64,000 nt of DNA from JAWXCE01 sp034440495 (GTDB taxonomy: Bacteria > Pseudomonadota > Alphaproteobacteria > Rhizobiales > Rhodomicrobiaceae), in assembly GCA_034440495.1 (NCBI GenBank), contig JAWXCE010000061.1:1-64000 (forward strand). Reading direction: 5' to 3'. A program made the position numbers and the translations under genes. The notes under the pieces are model-generated. The model was not told the DNA's origin, searched no databases, and worked only from the letters and a program-made list of their open reading frames with translations. The stretch's first letter is position 1; the number at the start of each line of letters is the position of its first letter. Shown piece after piece: positions 25,651 through 34,600 of the stretch.

Positions 25651-26222
25651 GAGACGGGGCCGATTTCGATTTCGGTTCCAGAATTGCATAGCGCAATTAG
25701 CTTGAGCAGATCGGGGCGCGAGAGAGCTATGCACCCCAATGTGGGCTTATAACCCGCCCTTGCCACATGTATAAAAATCGCGCTGCCGCGCATCTGTATG
25801 CGCTGCGTAATGTTATAATCGATTACGATGATTATGTCATAAAGGCTGTCGGCGCGCCAAAGCCGCTCGTGGCTGGCGGGATATGGCAGCCGGACATGGC
25901 GATTATAGTTGCGGTCGCCGGAAGCGTCGCACCAGCCGTCTGTTGAGCGAAGTGCGAAGATCGGAATTTGTGTTTTTGGACGCGAAAGCCGATCGGGGCG
26001 GTAATAGACACGCAAAAGCCTGAACCGGCCTGTGGGAGTAGCGCCATCGCCTTCAAATTTTGCAACGCTTACGCCGGTTCGGCCTAGCGCGCACTTTAGC
26101 CTTAACGGGCTGAACATTACGAAACCGGATGAAGCTCTGGGTGATCTGGTAGATAGTGGTATCTGCATAAGCTGTCCAACGTTGGCGGCTATCGGGAAAC
26201 CCGCCATTGCCTCGATCCACAA
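25623..26222 (-). CDS. L,D-transpeptidase-like (YkuD/ErfK) protein
   Basis: 199 residues at most. The catalytic motif is plain: His152 in IFIHVA and Cys164 in KPTLGCIALSRPDL, spaced as in YkuD domains. The middle ATPTGRFRLLRVYYRPDR is typical of the short alphaproteobacterial members. No signal peptide is seen, which is odd for a periplasmic peptidoglycan enzyme. The start is uncertain: GTG 26222, ATG 26207 and ATG 26168 are all in frame and none has a good ribosome site. Role likely in peptidoglycan crosslinking or lipoprotein attachment, by family only. Confidence 0.85.
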   Translation of the reverse strand: MWIEAMAGFPIAANVGQLMQIPLSTRSPRASSGFVMFSPLRLKCALGRTGVSVAKFEGDGATPTGRFRLLRVYYRPDRLSRPKTQIPIFALRSTDGWCDASGDRNYNRHVRLPYPASHERLWRADSLYDIIIVIDYNITQRIQMRGSAIFIHVARAGYKPTLGCIALSRPDLLKLIALCNSGTEIEIGPVSQRGRRGLR

Positions 26223-26273
26223 CGTTGCTTAAATCAGGCCGGTGAATATAACAAATTTTTGACGGAGCACCTC

Positions 26274-26960
26274 ATGAGCATGGCGCGAAAAATTCTCATC
26301 ATCGATGACGATGACGATCTGCGCGGGTCGCTCGCCGAACAGCTCGCATTATATGATGAGTTCGAAGTTGCTACAGCTTCGACTGCGACCCAGGGTGTAG
26401 CGGCGGCGAAATCGGAAACCGTCGATATGGTGCTGCTAGACGTTGGGCTGCCCGATATGGACGGCCGCGAGGCGTGTAAACTGTTGCGTAAACAGGGGCT
26501 GAAGATTCCCATCATCATGCTGACCGGGCAATCGGCAGATTCGGATCAAATTCTAGGGCTTGAGTCAGGCGCCAACGACTATATCACCAAGCCATTCAAA
26601 TTCGCCGTGCTGCTGGCGCGCATCCGTGCGCAGTTGCGACAGCACGAGCAGAGCGAGGACGCTGTTTTCGCCATTGGCGAGTTCAGCTTTAAGCCATCCT
26701 CAAAGCTTCTGATCGCGGAAAAGGGCGGCAAAGTCCGGCTTACCGAAAAAGAGACTTCGATCCTTAAGTATCTCTATCGCGCTGGGGAAAAAGTCGTATC
26801 TCGCGAAGTGCTTCTGCATGAAGTATGGGGGTATAACGCAGGCGTTACGACACATACGCTGGAGACCCACATTTACCGGCTGCGGCAGAAGATCGAGAAA
26901 GACCCGTCGAACGCCGCACTGCTTGTCACGGAAACCGGCGGCTACAAACTTGTGCCCTAA
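26274..26960 (+). CDS. OmpR-family response regulator, orphan
   Basis: 228 residues from ATG 26274, with GGAG 7 nt upstream. Receiver domain: acidic patch IIDDDDD (10-15), phospho-acceptor Asp56 in VLLDVGLPDMDG, and the switch Lys in YITKPFK (about 105). The C-terminal winged helix has RLTEKETSILKYLYRAGEKVVSREVLLHEVWGY (split) and the recognition segment THTLETHIYRLRQKIE. No histidine kinase lies nearby, so the partner is unknown. The neighbours, a cNMP-binding protein and a tyrosine-phosphatase-like protein, suggest a signalling cluster. Confidence 0.93.
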   Translation: MSMARKILIIDDDDDLRGSLAEQLALYDEFEVATASTATQGVAAAKSETVDMVLLDVGLPDMDGREACKLLRKQGLKIPIIMLTGQSADSDQILGLESGANDYITKPFKFAVLLARIRAQLRQHEQSEDAVFAIGEFSFKPSSKLLIAEKGGKVRLTEKETSILKYLYRAGEKVVSREVLLHEVWGYNAGVTTHTLETHIYRLRQKIEKDPSNAALLVTETGGYKLVP

Positions 26961-27073
26961 AACGCTTCGCTAGCAAATATGGAGTTGCCGCAGTGACCCG
27001 ACTCATTGGACACTGCAATTGTGTGTTGCGTTCACCCTGTGCTGCGTAAGGAGTCACAGTTAGCGGAGCGTCC

Positions 27074-27553
27074 ATGTCGATCGATGCAAACTTTGAACTT
27101 TTAAGCCGTATTCCGATTTTTGCAGGCCTTGCGCAGCCGCAAATTGCAGCAATTATCGTGAAAGCCAAGAAAACCTTCTTTGAAACAGGCGAAAAGCTGG
27201 TCGAAGCGGGAGCTACAGGCGACGCTGCTTATATTATCCTCTCAGGCAAAGCGACTAGCGAAGGCGCCGCAACCATCGGTCATGCAATCGAGACATTGCT
27301 TCCCGGCGCATTGGTTGGCGAGCTTGGTATGCTTGTCGAGATGACATACACGACTACGGTAGTCGCGACAGAACGTATCCGCTGTCTTGCGATAACCCGC
27401 GAGGGTCTGTACCAGGTCATGCAGGCAGACCCGTCCATGGCGCGCCATTTCTCGGACAAGCTCATGCAGCGCCTGCTCGACCTGGCGGAAGAGCTCCGTG
27501 CGGTGGATGCACAGTTTGCCGAGATTGAAGCGTCATTCGCCACTGCTGGCTAA
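27074..27553 (+). CDS. Stand-alone cyclic-nucleotide-binding domain protein
   Basis: 159 residues. One Crp-like cNMP-binding domain (about 10-125): IPIFAGLAQPQIAAI, then FFETGEKLVEAGATGDAAYIILSGKA (split), and the phosphate-binding-cassette region ALVGELGMLVEMTYTTTVVA (about 95-112). The cassette has GELG but TTT where Crp-type cAMP binders have an RxA motif, so ligand binding is uncertain. No DNA-binding helix-turn-helix follows; a C-terminal helix ends the protein. Likely a sensor or partner subunit. It ends 2 nt before the stop of the convergent phosphatase gene. Confidence 0.88.
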   Translation: MSIDANFELLSRIPIFAGLAQPQIAAIIVKAKKTFFETGEKLVEAGATGDAAYIILSGKATSEGAATIGHAIETLLPGALVGELGMLVEMTYTTTVVATERIRCLAITREGLYQVMQADPSMARHFSDKLMQRLLDLAEELRAVDAQFAEIEASFATAG

Positions 27554-27555
27554 AC

Positions 27556-28101
27556 TTAGCGGAGGCGGAAGACGTGATTGTGCGCGGCATCGCCAGCGCC
27601 AATACGTTCGATTGCAGCGATCATACGTCCATCGCGTTTCAACGCCTCATCCGCCAGCTTGATAAGCAGGCGGTTCGGTTGGGCGGTGCCAGACGCCGCT
27701 CTTAGAGCGGCAGCGATATCGTCTTCCAGCATATCTGGGTTAAGCGCGCATTCGATAATGAAGGCGGCGGCGGTCGAGCGGCTGCGCCCCGCCCGGCAAT
27801 TTATCAGCAGCGGCGCCTGCCTCGCCCACTCACGGGCAAAAGCAATCAGTTGATCGACATGAGCGGCGTTGGGCAAAATCATCCCATCCTGAGGCGCCTC
27901 GATGTCGTTCATGATAAGCCGCAGATGCCTTGCGGGGTCTATACCCCTGGGGGTTTTTAATTCGCTCATCATTTGCGCATTAATAAGTGAGACGAGATAG
28001 GTGCCGCTCGATAGAGCGACAGCGTCATCAAGGCCCGCGAATGAGCAAACATAGATTGCACCCGGTTTGCGCTGGTCTACATCTTGTTCGACCCCTCTCA
28101 T
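27556..28101 (-). CDS. Tyrosine-phosphatase-like protein
   Basis: 181 residues. The CX5R active-site loop is visible as NCRAGRSRST with Cys102 and Arg108, and an aspartate-containing MNDIEAPQDG stretch about 35 residues earlier could supply the general acid. Length and order fit small cytosolic protein-tyrosine or dual-specificity phosphatases found in Rhizobiales. The signature has NC where classical enzymes have HC. Substrate unknown. It lies between the cNMP-binding gene and acs and is divergent from acs. Confidence 0.82.
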   Translation of the reverse strand: MRGVEQDVDQRKPGAIYVCSFAGLDDAVALSSGTYLVSLINAQMMSELKTPRGIDPARHLRLIMNDIEAPQDGMILPNAAHVDQLIAFAREWARQAPLLINCRAGRSRSTAAAFIIECALNPDMLEDDIAAALRAASGTAQPNRLLIKLADEALKRDGRMIAAIERIGAGDAAHNHVFRLR

Positions 28102-28317
28102 TCTAAAGCCTTAAGTCTTAATGGGTGCGCGCTCTGTGGCGTGTGACAGACAAATACTGCGGAAAGCGCAAAAGGTAAAAAGCAAATTTTAGCCGGCGAA
28201 TGCGCACGCGCGGGATCGCTTCATTCTCTTACCCGCGATACCACCAATGGCGTTATTGCAGCGCATGGCAACGCTCGACATAATGCGATCAATCGGCACA
28301 AAAATGGGAGGAATACA

Positions 28318-30261
28318 ATGTCCGAGGTTAAGGTATACCCCGTCTCCGAGGAGTGGGCCAAATCCGCGCATCTCGATGACGCCAAATATCTCGATATGTA
28401 TCTCGCCAGCATTGCCGATCCGGACAAGTTTTGGCGTGAGCAGTCACGGCGGCTGACATGGATGGCGCCGTTCACCAAAGTGAAAAACACGTCGTTCGCG
28501 CCCGACAACGTATCCATCAAGTGGTTCGAGAATGGCGTTCTGAACGTGTGCGAAAACTGCGTAGACCGGCATCTGCTGGATCGCGGCGATCAGATCGCCA
28601 TCATCTGGGAGGGCGACGATCCGTCGATGGATCTGAAAATCACCTACCGTCAGCTTTATGAGCGGGTGTGCAAGTTCGCGAACGTGTTGAAGTCTCTAGG
28701 AGCCAAAAAAGGCGACCGCATTACCATTTATATGCCGATGATCCCTGAAGCCGCATACGCCATGCTTGCCTGCGCGCGCATCGGCGCCGTCCACTCTATC
28801 GTGTTCGGAGGCTTCTCGCCAGACAGCCTCGCGGGTCGTATCCAGGGCTGCGATTCCAACATCGTCATCACGTCCGATGAGGGTCTACGCGGCGGCAAGA
28901 AAGTGCCGCTGAAAGACAATACCGACAAAGCGCTGGAAAAGTGCCCGACGGTTGAGAAAGTGCTGGTCGTGAAGCGCACCAACGCCGAGGTCGCTTGGAC
29001 GAAGGGCCGAGATGTTTGGCTGCATGAGGAAATGGAGAAAGTGTCGTCCAACTGCCCAGCCGAGCCAATGGACGCGGAAGATCCGCTATTCATTCTCTAC
29101 ACGTCAGGCTCCACCGGCCAGCCAAAAGGCGTTTTGCACACGACAGGCGGCTACCTGCTCTATGTTGCAATGACGCATAAATACGTGTTCGATTACAAAG
29201 AGGGCGATGTTTACTGGTGCACGGCGGACGTAGGCTGGGTGACGGGCCACAGCTATATCGTCTACGGCCCGTTGGCCAACGGCGCCATTACGCTAATGTT
29301 TGAAGGGGTGCCAAACTATCCAACGCCGTCGCGTTTTTGGGACGTGGTGGACAAGCACAAAGTCAACACCTTTTACACCGCCCCGACCGCTCTGCGCGCG
29401 CTCATGGGCGCGGGCGATGAGCACGTTAAAAAAACCAGTCGCGCCAGCCTCAAGCTGCTTGGTTCTGTCGGGGAGCCAATCAATCCGGAAGCGTGGGAGT
29501 GGTATTACAACGTGGTTGGCGATGGACGCTGCCCGATCGTGGACACATGGTGGCAAACGGAGACCGGCGGCATCCTTATCACTCCGCTGCCCGGCGCGAC
29601 CAGGATGAAACCCGGCTCCGCCACGCGACCTTTCTTTGGCGTAAAGCCTGCGATGGTGGATGAGGAAGGCCGCGTTATGCAAGGCCCGGGTTCGGGAAAT
29701 CTGGTCATCACGGATAGCTGGCCGGGGCAGATGCGCACGGTTTACAAAGACCACGAGCGTTTCGTGCAGACATACTTCTCGACCTATCCCGGCACATATT
29801 TCACCGGCGACGGCTGCCGCCGCGATGAGGATGGCTACTGGTGGATCACCGGCCGCGTTGACGACGTCATTAACGTCTCCGGGCACCGCATGGGCACGGC
29901 TGAGGTGGAATCCGCGCTCGTCGCGCATCCCAAGGTCGCTGAAGCGGCGTGCGTTGGGTATCCTCACGCCATCAAAGGCCAGGGAATCTATGTGTATGTA
30001 ACGCTGATGCATGGGCAACAGCCGACTGAAGAGTTGCGCTCTGAACTGCGCAACTGGGTGCGCCAGGAAATTGGCGCGATTGCTGCGCCAGACTTGATCC
30101 AGTTTTCGCCCGGGTTGCCAAAAACGCGCAGCGGAAAAATCATGCGCCGCATATTGCGCAAGATCGCGGAAGACGACTTTTCAAATCTCGGCGACATCTC
30201 GACGCTGGCTGAGCCTGCGGTCGTTAACGATCTGATCGATAACCGGATGAACCGCGCCTGA
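28318..30261 (+). CDS. acs: Acetyl-CoA synthetase (AMP-forming)
   Basis: 647 residues, full length. Converts acetate, ATP and CoA to acetyl-CoA. The AMP-binding motif LYTSGSTGQPKGV lies near residue 262, the acetate-pocket region GYLLYVAMTHKYVFD and VGWVTGHSYIVYGPL follow, and the A10 motif with the acetylatable lysine is PKTRSGKIMRR near 609. GGAGGAA precedes the ATG. The 216-bp gap upstream is divergent from the phosphatase gene. Together with malate synthase at 53.5 kb it supports growth on acetate. Confidence 0.98.
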   Translation: MSEVKVYPVSEEWAKSAHLDDAKYLDMYLASIADPDKFWREQSRRLTWMAPFTKVKNTSFAPDNVSIKWFENGVLNVCENCVDRHLLDRGDQIAIIWEGDDPSMDLKITYRQLYERVCKFANVLKSLGAKKGDRITIYMPMIPEAAYAMLACARIGAVHSIVFGGFSPDSLAGRIQGCDSNIVITSDEGLRGGKKVPLKDNTDKALEKCPTVEKVLVVKRTNAEVAWTKGRDVWLHEEMEKVSSNCPAEPMDAEDPLFILYTSGSTGQPKGVLHTTGGYLLYVAMTHKYVFDYKEGDVYWCTADVGWVTGHSYIVYGPLANGAITLMFEGVPNYPTPSRFWDVVDKHKVNTFYTAPTALRALMGAGDEHVKKTSRASLKLLGSVGEPINPEAWEWYYNVVGDGRCPIVDTWWQTETGGILITPLPGATRMKPGSATRPFFGVKPAMVDEEGRVMQGPGSGNLVITDSWPGQMRTVYKDHERFVQTYFSTYPGTYFTGDGCRRDEDGYWWITGRVDDVINVSGHRMGTAEVESALVAHPKVAEAACVGYPHAIKGQGIYVYVTLMHGQQPTEELRSELRNWVRQEIGAIAAPDLIQFSPGLPKTRSGKIMRRILRKIAEDDFSNLGDISTLAEPAVVNDLIDNRMNRA

Positions 30262-30297
30262 AAGCAAGAAATTAGTATGCGAATATTACGAAACTGA

Positions 30298-30383
30298 GTC
30301 ATGGCCGGGCTTGACCCGGCCAACCAGCACCAAATTGCGTTGAAATAAAAGCACTGGATGGCCGGGTCAAGCCCGGCCATGAC
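30298..30383. repeat. Long inverted repeat of the GCCGGGCTTGACCCGGC type
   Basis: Two perfect 25-bp arms (30298-30322 and 30359-30383; core ATGGCCGGGCTTGACCCGGC) flank a 36-bp spacer. Each arm is itself palindromic (GGCCGGG-N5-CCCGGCC). It lies between acs and the convergent DUF892 gene and could end transcription from both sides. A degenerate copy is at 21942-22019; repeats of this kind are widespread in Rhizobiales. Confidence 0.85.
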
Positions 30384-30438
30384 ATAAGGCACCCTATTTC
30401 CATCCAAACCGAATAGACGCTAGAACGGAATGCAGAGT

Positions 30439-31065
30439 TTAGCTGGCTTTTTTCATTCCGGATTTTTTTGAAGATGCAGGCTCACTCATTTTGGAAGATT
30501 TGCCGCCTGTCATTTTAGCGGGCTTTTCGTCCATGTCCTCGGACGTTTCATCATCCATATCGTCCGTTTTCTCTGCACTTTTAGCCATGTCGTTTACGGT
30601 TGACTTGGCGATCATGCTGAGCTTGGCGTCGGTTGCAGTTTCCTGGTCGAGAATTTTCTGCAAAGGCTCGACCATTTGAGTATGACCAAGCGTGCCTGCC
30701 CAAGCGACCAATGAACCATAACGGCAGATTTCGTAGTGCTCGACCGCCTGCGATGATGCGATAATCGCGGCGTCGCGCACTTTTTCATCCGTCACTTCGC
30801 TGACAATTTCTTCGGCCTCTTCCAGAATGCCTTCAATCGCTTCGCACTTCACGCCGCGCGCGGGCTTGCCAAGCATTTCGAAAACACTTTGCAGGGTTTC
30901 GATCTGATCGTTGGTTTCTTCGAGGTGAGCCTCAAGCGCTTTCACGAGTTCTGGCGAACTTGCCTTGCGCGTCATTTTTGGCAGCGCTTTTTTAATCTGC
31001 TTTTCGGCGTAGTAAATGTCTTTAAGTGTATGAAGAAAAAGATCGTCAAGGGTTGAGATGGCCAT
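30439..31065 (-). CDS. DUF892 (YciE/YciF-type) ferritin-like stress protein
   Basis: 208 residues from ATG 31065, with AGGAG 6 nt upstream. The four-helix ferritin-like domain (about 1-155) begins STLDDLFLHTLKDIYYAEKQ and keeps the Glu/His metal-ligand pattern (EAHLEETNDQIE and SQAVEHYEICRYG). The C-terminal 50 residues are a Lys/Ser/Met/Asp-rich tail (MDDETSEDMDEKPAKM) not seen in short homologues. DUF892 proteins are often induced by osmotic or oxidative stress; here an EcfG promoter upstream supports that. Confidence 0.9.
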   Translation of the reverse strand: MAISTLDDLFLHTLKDIYYAEKQIKKALPKMTRKASSPELVKALEAHLEETNDQIETLQSVFEMLGKPARGVKCEAIEGILEEAEEIVSEVTDEKVRDAAIIASSQAVEHYEICRYGSLVAWAGTLGHTQMVEPLQKILDQETATDAKLSMIAKSTVNDMAKSAEKTDDMDDETSEDMDEKPAKMTGGKSSKMSEPASSKKSGMKKAS

Positions 31066-31094
31066 GGTGTTGCTCCTGTGCGTTAAGCCGAAGT

Positions 31095-31119
31095 AACGAA
31101 AAACGCATCGCGCGGTTCC
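31095..31119 (-). promoter_or_regulatory. EcfG general-stress sigma-factor promoter
   Basis: On the minus strand GGAAC (31115-31119), a 16-nt spacer and CGTT (31095-31098) match the alphaproteobacterial EcfG consensus exactly. Transcription would begin near 31088, about 23 nt before the DUF892 start codon. Confidence 0.85.
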
Positions 31120-31696
31120 GTGAAATGCATTAAAATCATGCCACTTGAGCGCGCGGCTCATTATGGCGTCCCTGACAAATAGAGGATAATATAGGACAGG
31201 AAGATTAGGAGTTGTCCTTCCGGCGGGACAACCGGAAGCGTCAACAGACGAAACTCTGAAGTTCGCTTCGGCCTGATATGCAAAACAAACCGGTCTAGGA
31301 CGGGTGCGCTGTTTTTATTGGCTCGGGCAAGCCGTTAAAGATGCGCCGGAAGCAAGTGACGAACGAGAACAGGCCGCTGCTGGGCAAGGCAGGTTTGGCA
31401 TTAGGGCTAAAGGCCAACCCGTTTTCGTCAACATCACCTGTTCTGCAATCTCAGGTTGATATAACTAACCGCGCAATTTACAGCATGTCAATGCCGATGT
31501 GCCTTATCCCCGAAACTCACAAGCTTTAAAGCCTTTTCAAATGCGGAATTAGAACGGCCATTCATGAATTTGACACGTATTTGCGTTTTGTCTGCTACGC
31601 AGTCACGAAAGTCTTTATAGCAAGTCTTCAAGTTAGTTTGAGTATCTGAGCGTTATAATGTTCCGCCAAAATAAGGCGATAGTCCAAGGGGTGATC
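31120..31696. other. Long non-coding gap with nested hairpins and probable promoter of the macroglobulin gene
   Basis: No convincing gene. At 31211-31238 two 7-bp stems interlock: GTTGTCC (31211-31217) pairs with GGACAAC (31226-31232), while CTTCCGG (31217-31223) pairs with CCGGAAG (31232-31238). TTGACA at 31570-31575 is a possible -35 element and a TATAAT-like box lies near 31653, in front of the alpha-2-macroglobulin gene. The 62-codon open frame at 31341-31529 has no ribosome site and looks random. Confidence 0.5.
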
Positions 31697-34600
31697 ATGC
31701 AAACCGCGTTCCGTTGCTTTGCGTCGCTTGCCATTATTTTCATTTTCGCCTTTGCCGCTAAGTCGCAGGAAAAGCCGTTTTTCAACGCCGAGGTTGAGCG
31801 AGCGGCGCTCGAATATGAGGATTACCTCAAAACGCAATGGCCGACGTCCGGCTCTGACGCAAAGGGCTGGCTCGCGAAAGCCAACGCAGCTCTGAAAGCG
31901 CAAGACCCGCGCCGCGCCACTGGCCATTTCGCGTCTGCCGTGGTGCTGGACAAAGCCAACGCCGATGTGTGGCTCGCTTTCGCCCGCGCCTATCTCTCCA
32001 TCCAGACCAGCGATGCAAACGAGAAGCAGAGTTTCCCGCGCTCCGCTACATCGACCGCTTATCTCGCATATGCACGCGCCAAGACGCCTGCATTGAAAGC
32101 GTCCGCGCTCTCGGCTCTCGGCGAGAGCCTTGCCTTGCGTTCGATGTGGCGAGCAGCTATCGACGCCTACAGAACCAGCCTGAAACTGGCCCCATCCACA
32201 GTCATCAAAGCCGCTTTCGATACCCTGGTCGCCGAGCATGGCTTTCGGATGCTGGACTACACCGTGGACAGCGAGGCCGCATTGCCGCGCCTCTGCCTGC
32301 AGTTTTCAGAGCCATTATCGAAAGCCGAGAGCGATTTTGGCAAGTTCGTGACCGTAAACGGCGCGCCCGCCCCTGCCGTGAAAGCGCAGAACGAGCAGCT
32401 TTGCGTCGAGGATTTGCGGCATGGAGAGCGTTATGAACTCAAGGTACGCAGCGGTCTGCCGTCCGCTATCGCGGAGGAGCCGCTCGCCAAACCGCTCGAC
32501 CTCACGATATACATCCGCGACCGCAAGCCGTTGGTGCGCTTCACCGGGCGTAACTACGTGCTTCCCCGCACCGGTCAACAGGGCGTGCCACTGGTTACGG
32601 TAAACACCAAAAGCGTTAACGCGGAGATTTATCACATCGGCGACCGCCGCCTTGCCAACGAGGTGATCGACGGCGATTTCGCCAACGCAATTGGTGGATA
32701 TAAAGCCGACCAGTTGCGCGACCAGCAAGGGGAGAAACTCTGGTCTGGCTCGATGCCGGTCAAAACGGCGCTGAACGAGGAGATCACGACCGCTTTCCCT
32801 ATCGATGAACTTCTACCCAATCTGAAGCCTGGCCTCTACGTGATGGTGGCGACAGCCGAAGGCAGCAGCGCCGAGGAATGGGCGGACAAAGCTACGCAAT
32901 GGTTTGTCGTGTCGGATTTGGGTTTAACCGCGATGTCTGCCCAGGACGGCGTGCACGCGCTCGTCCGCTCGCTTGCGACGGGTGGCCCCGCCGAGGGCGT
33001 CGAAGTGCGTCTTGTCGCCCGCAACAACGAAGTGCTTGCGACGCTGAAATCCGACGCTCAAGGCTATGCGAAGTTTGACGCTGGCCTGGCTCGCGGCGTG
33101 GGCGGTCTGGCTCCAGCGCTTCTCGTGGTGCGGGGGGCCGATAATGATTACGGCTTCCTCGACCTCACTAAATCCGCGTTTGATTTGACTGATCGTGGCG
33201 TGGGCGGGCGGCAGAACCCGGGCGCTCTCGACGCGATGCTGTTCACCGAGCGCGGCGTTTACCGCCCCGGGGAAACCGTGTACCTGACGGCGCTCCTGCG
33301 CGACGGTGCAGCTCGCGCGGCTGAGTTGCCGTTGACGATAAAAATCATGCGGCCGGATGGCGTTGAGTATAAATCGCAAATGCTTGCTGACGGCGGATCA
33401 GGCGGACGCAGCCTCTCGCTCTCGGTGCCCACAACCTCGATGACCGGCACGTGGCGGATAACGGCGCACGCCGATCCGAAAGGCGCCTCAGTTGGTCAGG
33501 TCTCGTTCCTCGTGGAGGATTACACGCCTGAGCGGCTTGAGATGACTTTAAAGCCGAAGGCCGACGCGGCCACCCTTGGTCAGCCCGTCGAAATTGGCGT
33601 CAATGCGCGATACCTTTACGGAGCGCCAGCCGCCAGTTTGGAGCTTGAGGGCGAGATCGTCGTCGCCAAGCGCGAAGGCGGCGATGCTAAGCACCCCGGC
33701 TATGTGTTCGGCGTTGACGGTCAGGATGTGACGCAGACGCGCCAGCCGCTTGCCAATTTGCCGGTAACGAACGCCAGCGGCGAGACGGTCATCCAAGCGG
33801 CGCTTCCGCCCTTGCCTGACACTGCACAACCGCTTGAGGCACGCGCCAATATCCGCCTGCGTGAACCGTCCGGACGCATCATCGAGGAAACCGTAACGCT
33901 TCCGGTGAAGGCGCGAGCCGTTGCGATTGGCGTAAAACCGGCCTTTGCCGATAACCATCTTGCCAACGGCCAGCCCGCGCAGTTCGACATGATCGCCGCC
34001 AATCCGGACGGCAAACTTATCGCCGTGAAGAGCCTCAAATGGGAGGCGTTTAAGGTCGACTCGCGTTTCCAGTGGTACAACCGTGACGGTCGCTGGGATT
34101 ACGAAGTCGTACAATACACCCGCAAGATCGCGAATGGCGTTATCGACACAAACGAGACAGTTCCGGGACGGATCGAGACAGCGCTAGACAGCGGTTCGTA
34201 TCGTCTGGAGGTCAGTGCGGCGAACCAGCCTGGGCTATTCACCAGCTACAACTTTACCTCAGGCTGGTACGTTTCCGAGACATCCGATAAGCCGGATATC
34301 CTCGATCTCGCGCTAGATAAGGAAAAATACGCGTCGGGCGACGAAATGAAAGTGCGCATCGAGCCGCGCATGGCGGGGCAGGCTGTCGTCTCCGTGGTCA
34401 GCGACAAGCTGCTGGCGATGAAAACAATCCCCGTTACGGCGGAGGGCGGCGAGGCCACGTTCACCGTCGACAAGGAGTGGGGCGCTGGCGCCTACGTGAC
34501 CGCGATCCTGTTCAGACCGATGGACGAAACCGCCAGGCGTATGCCAGGCCGCGCCATTGGTGTGGAATACCTTGCGCTCGACACAAGTGCGCGCACCATC

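Noticed and set aside
31341..31529. A 62-codon open frame upstream of the alpha-2-macroglobulin gene
   Set aside because: No ribosome site, random-looking composition, and no family resemblance.
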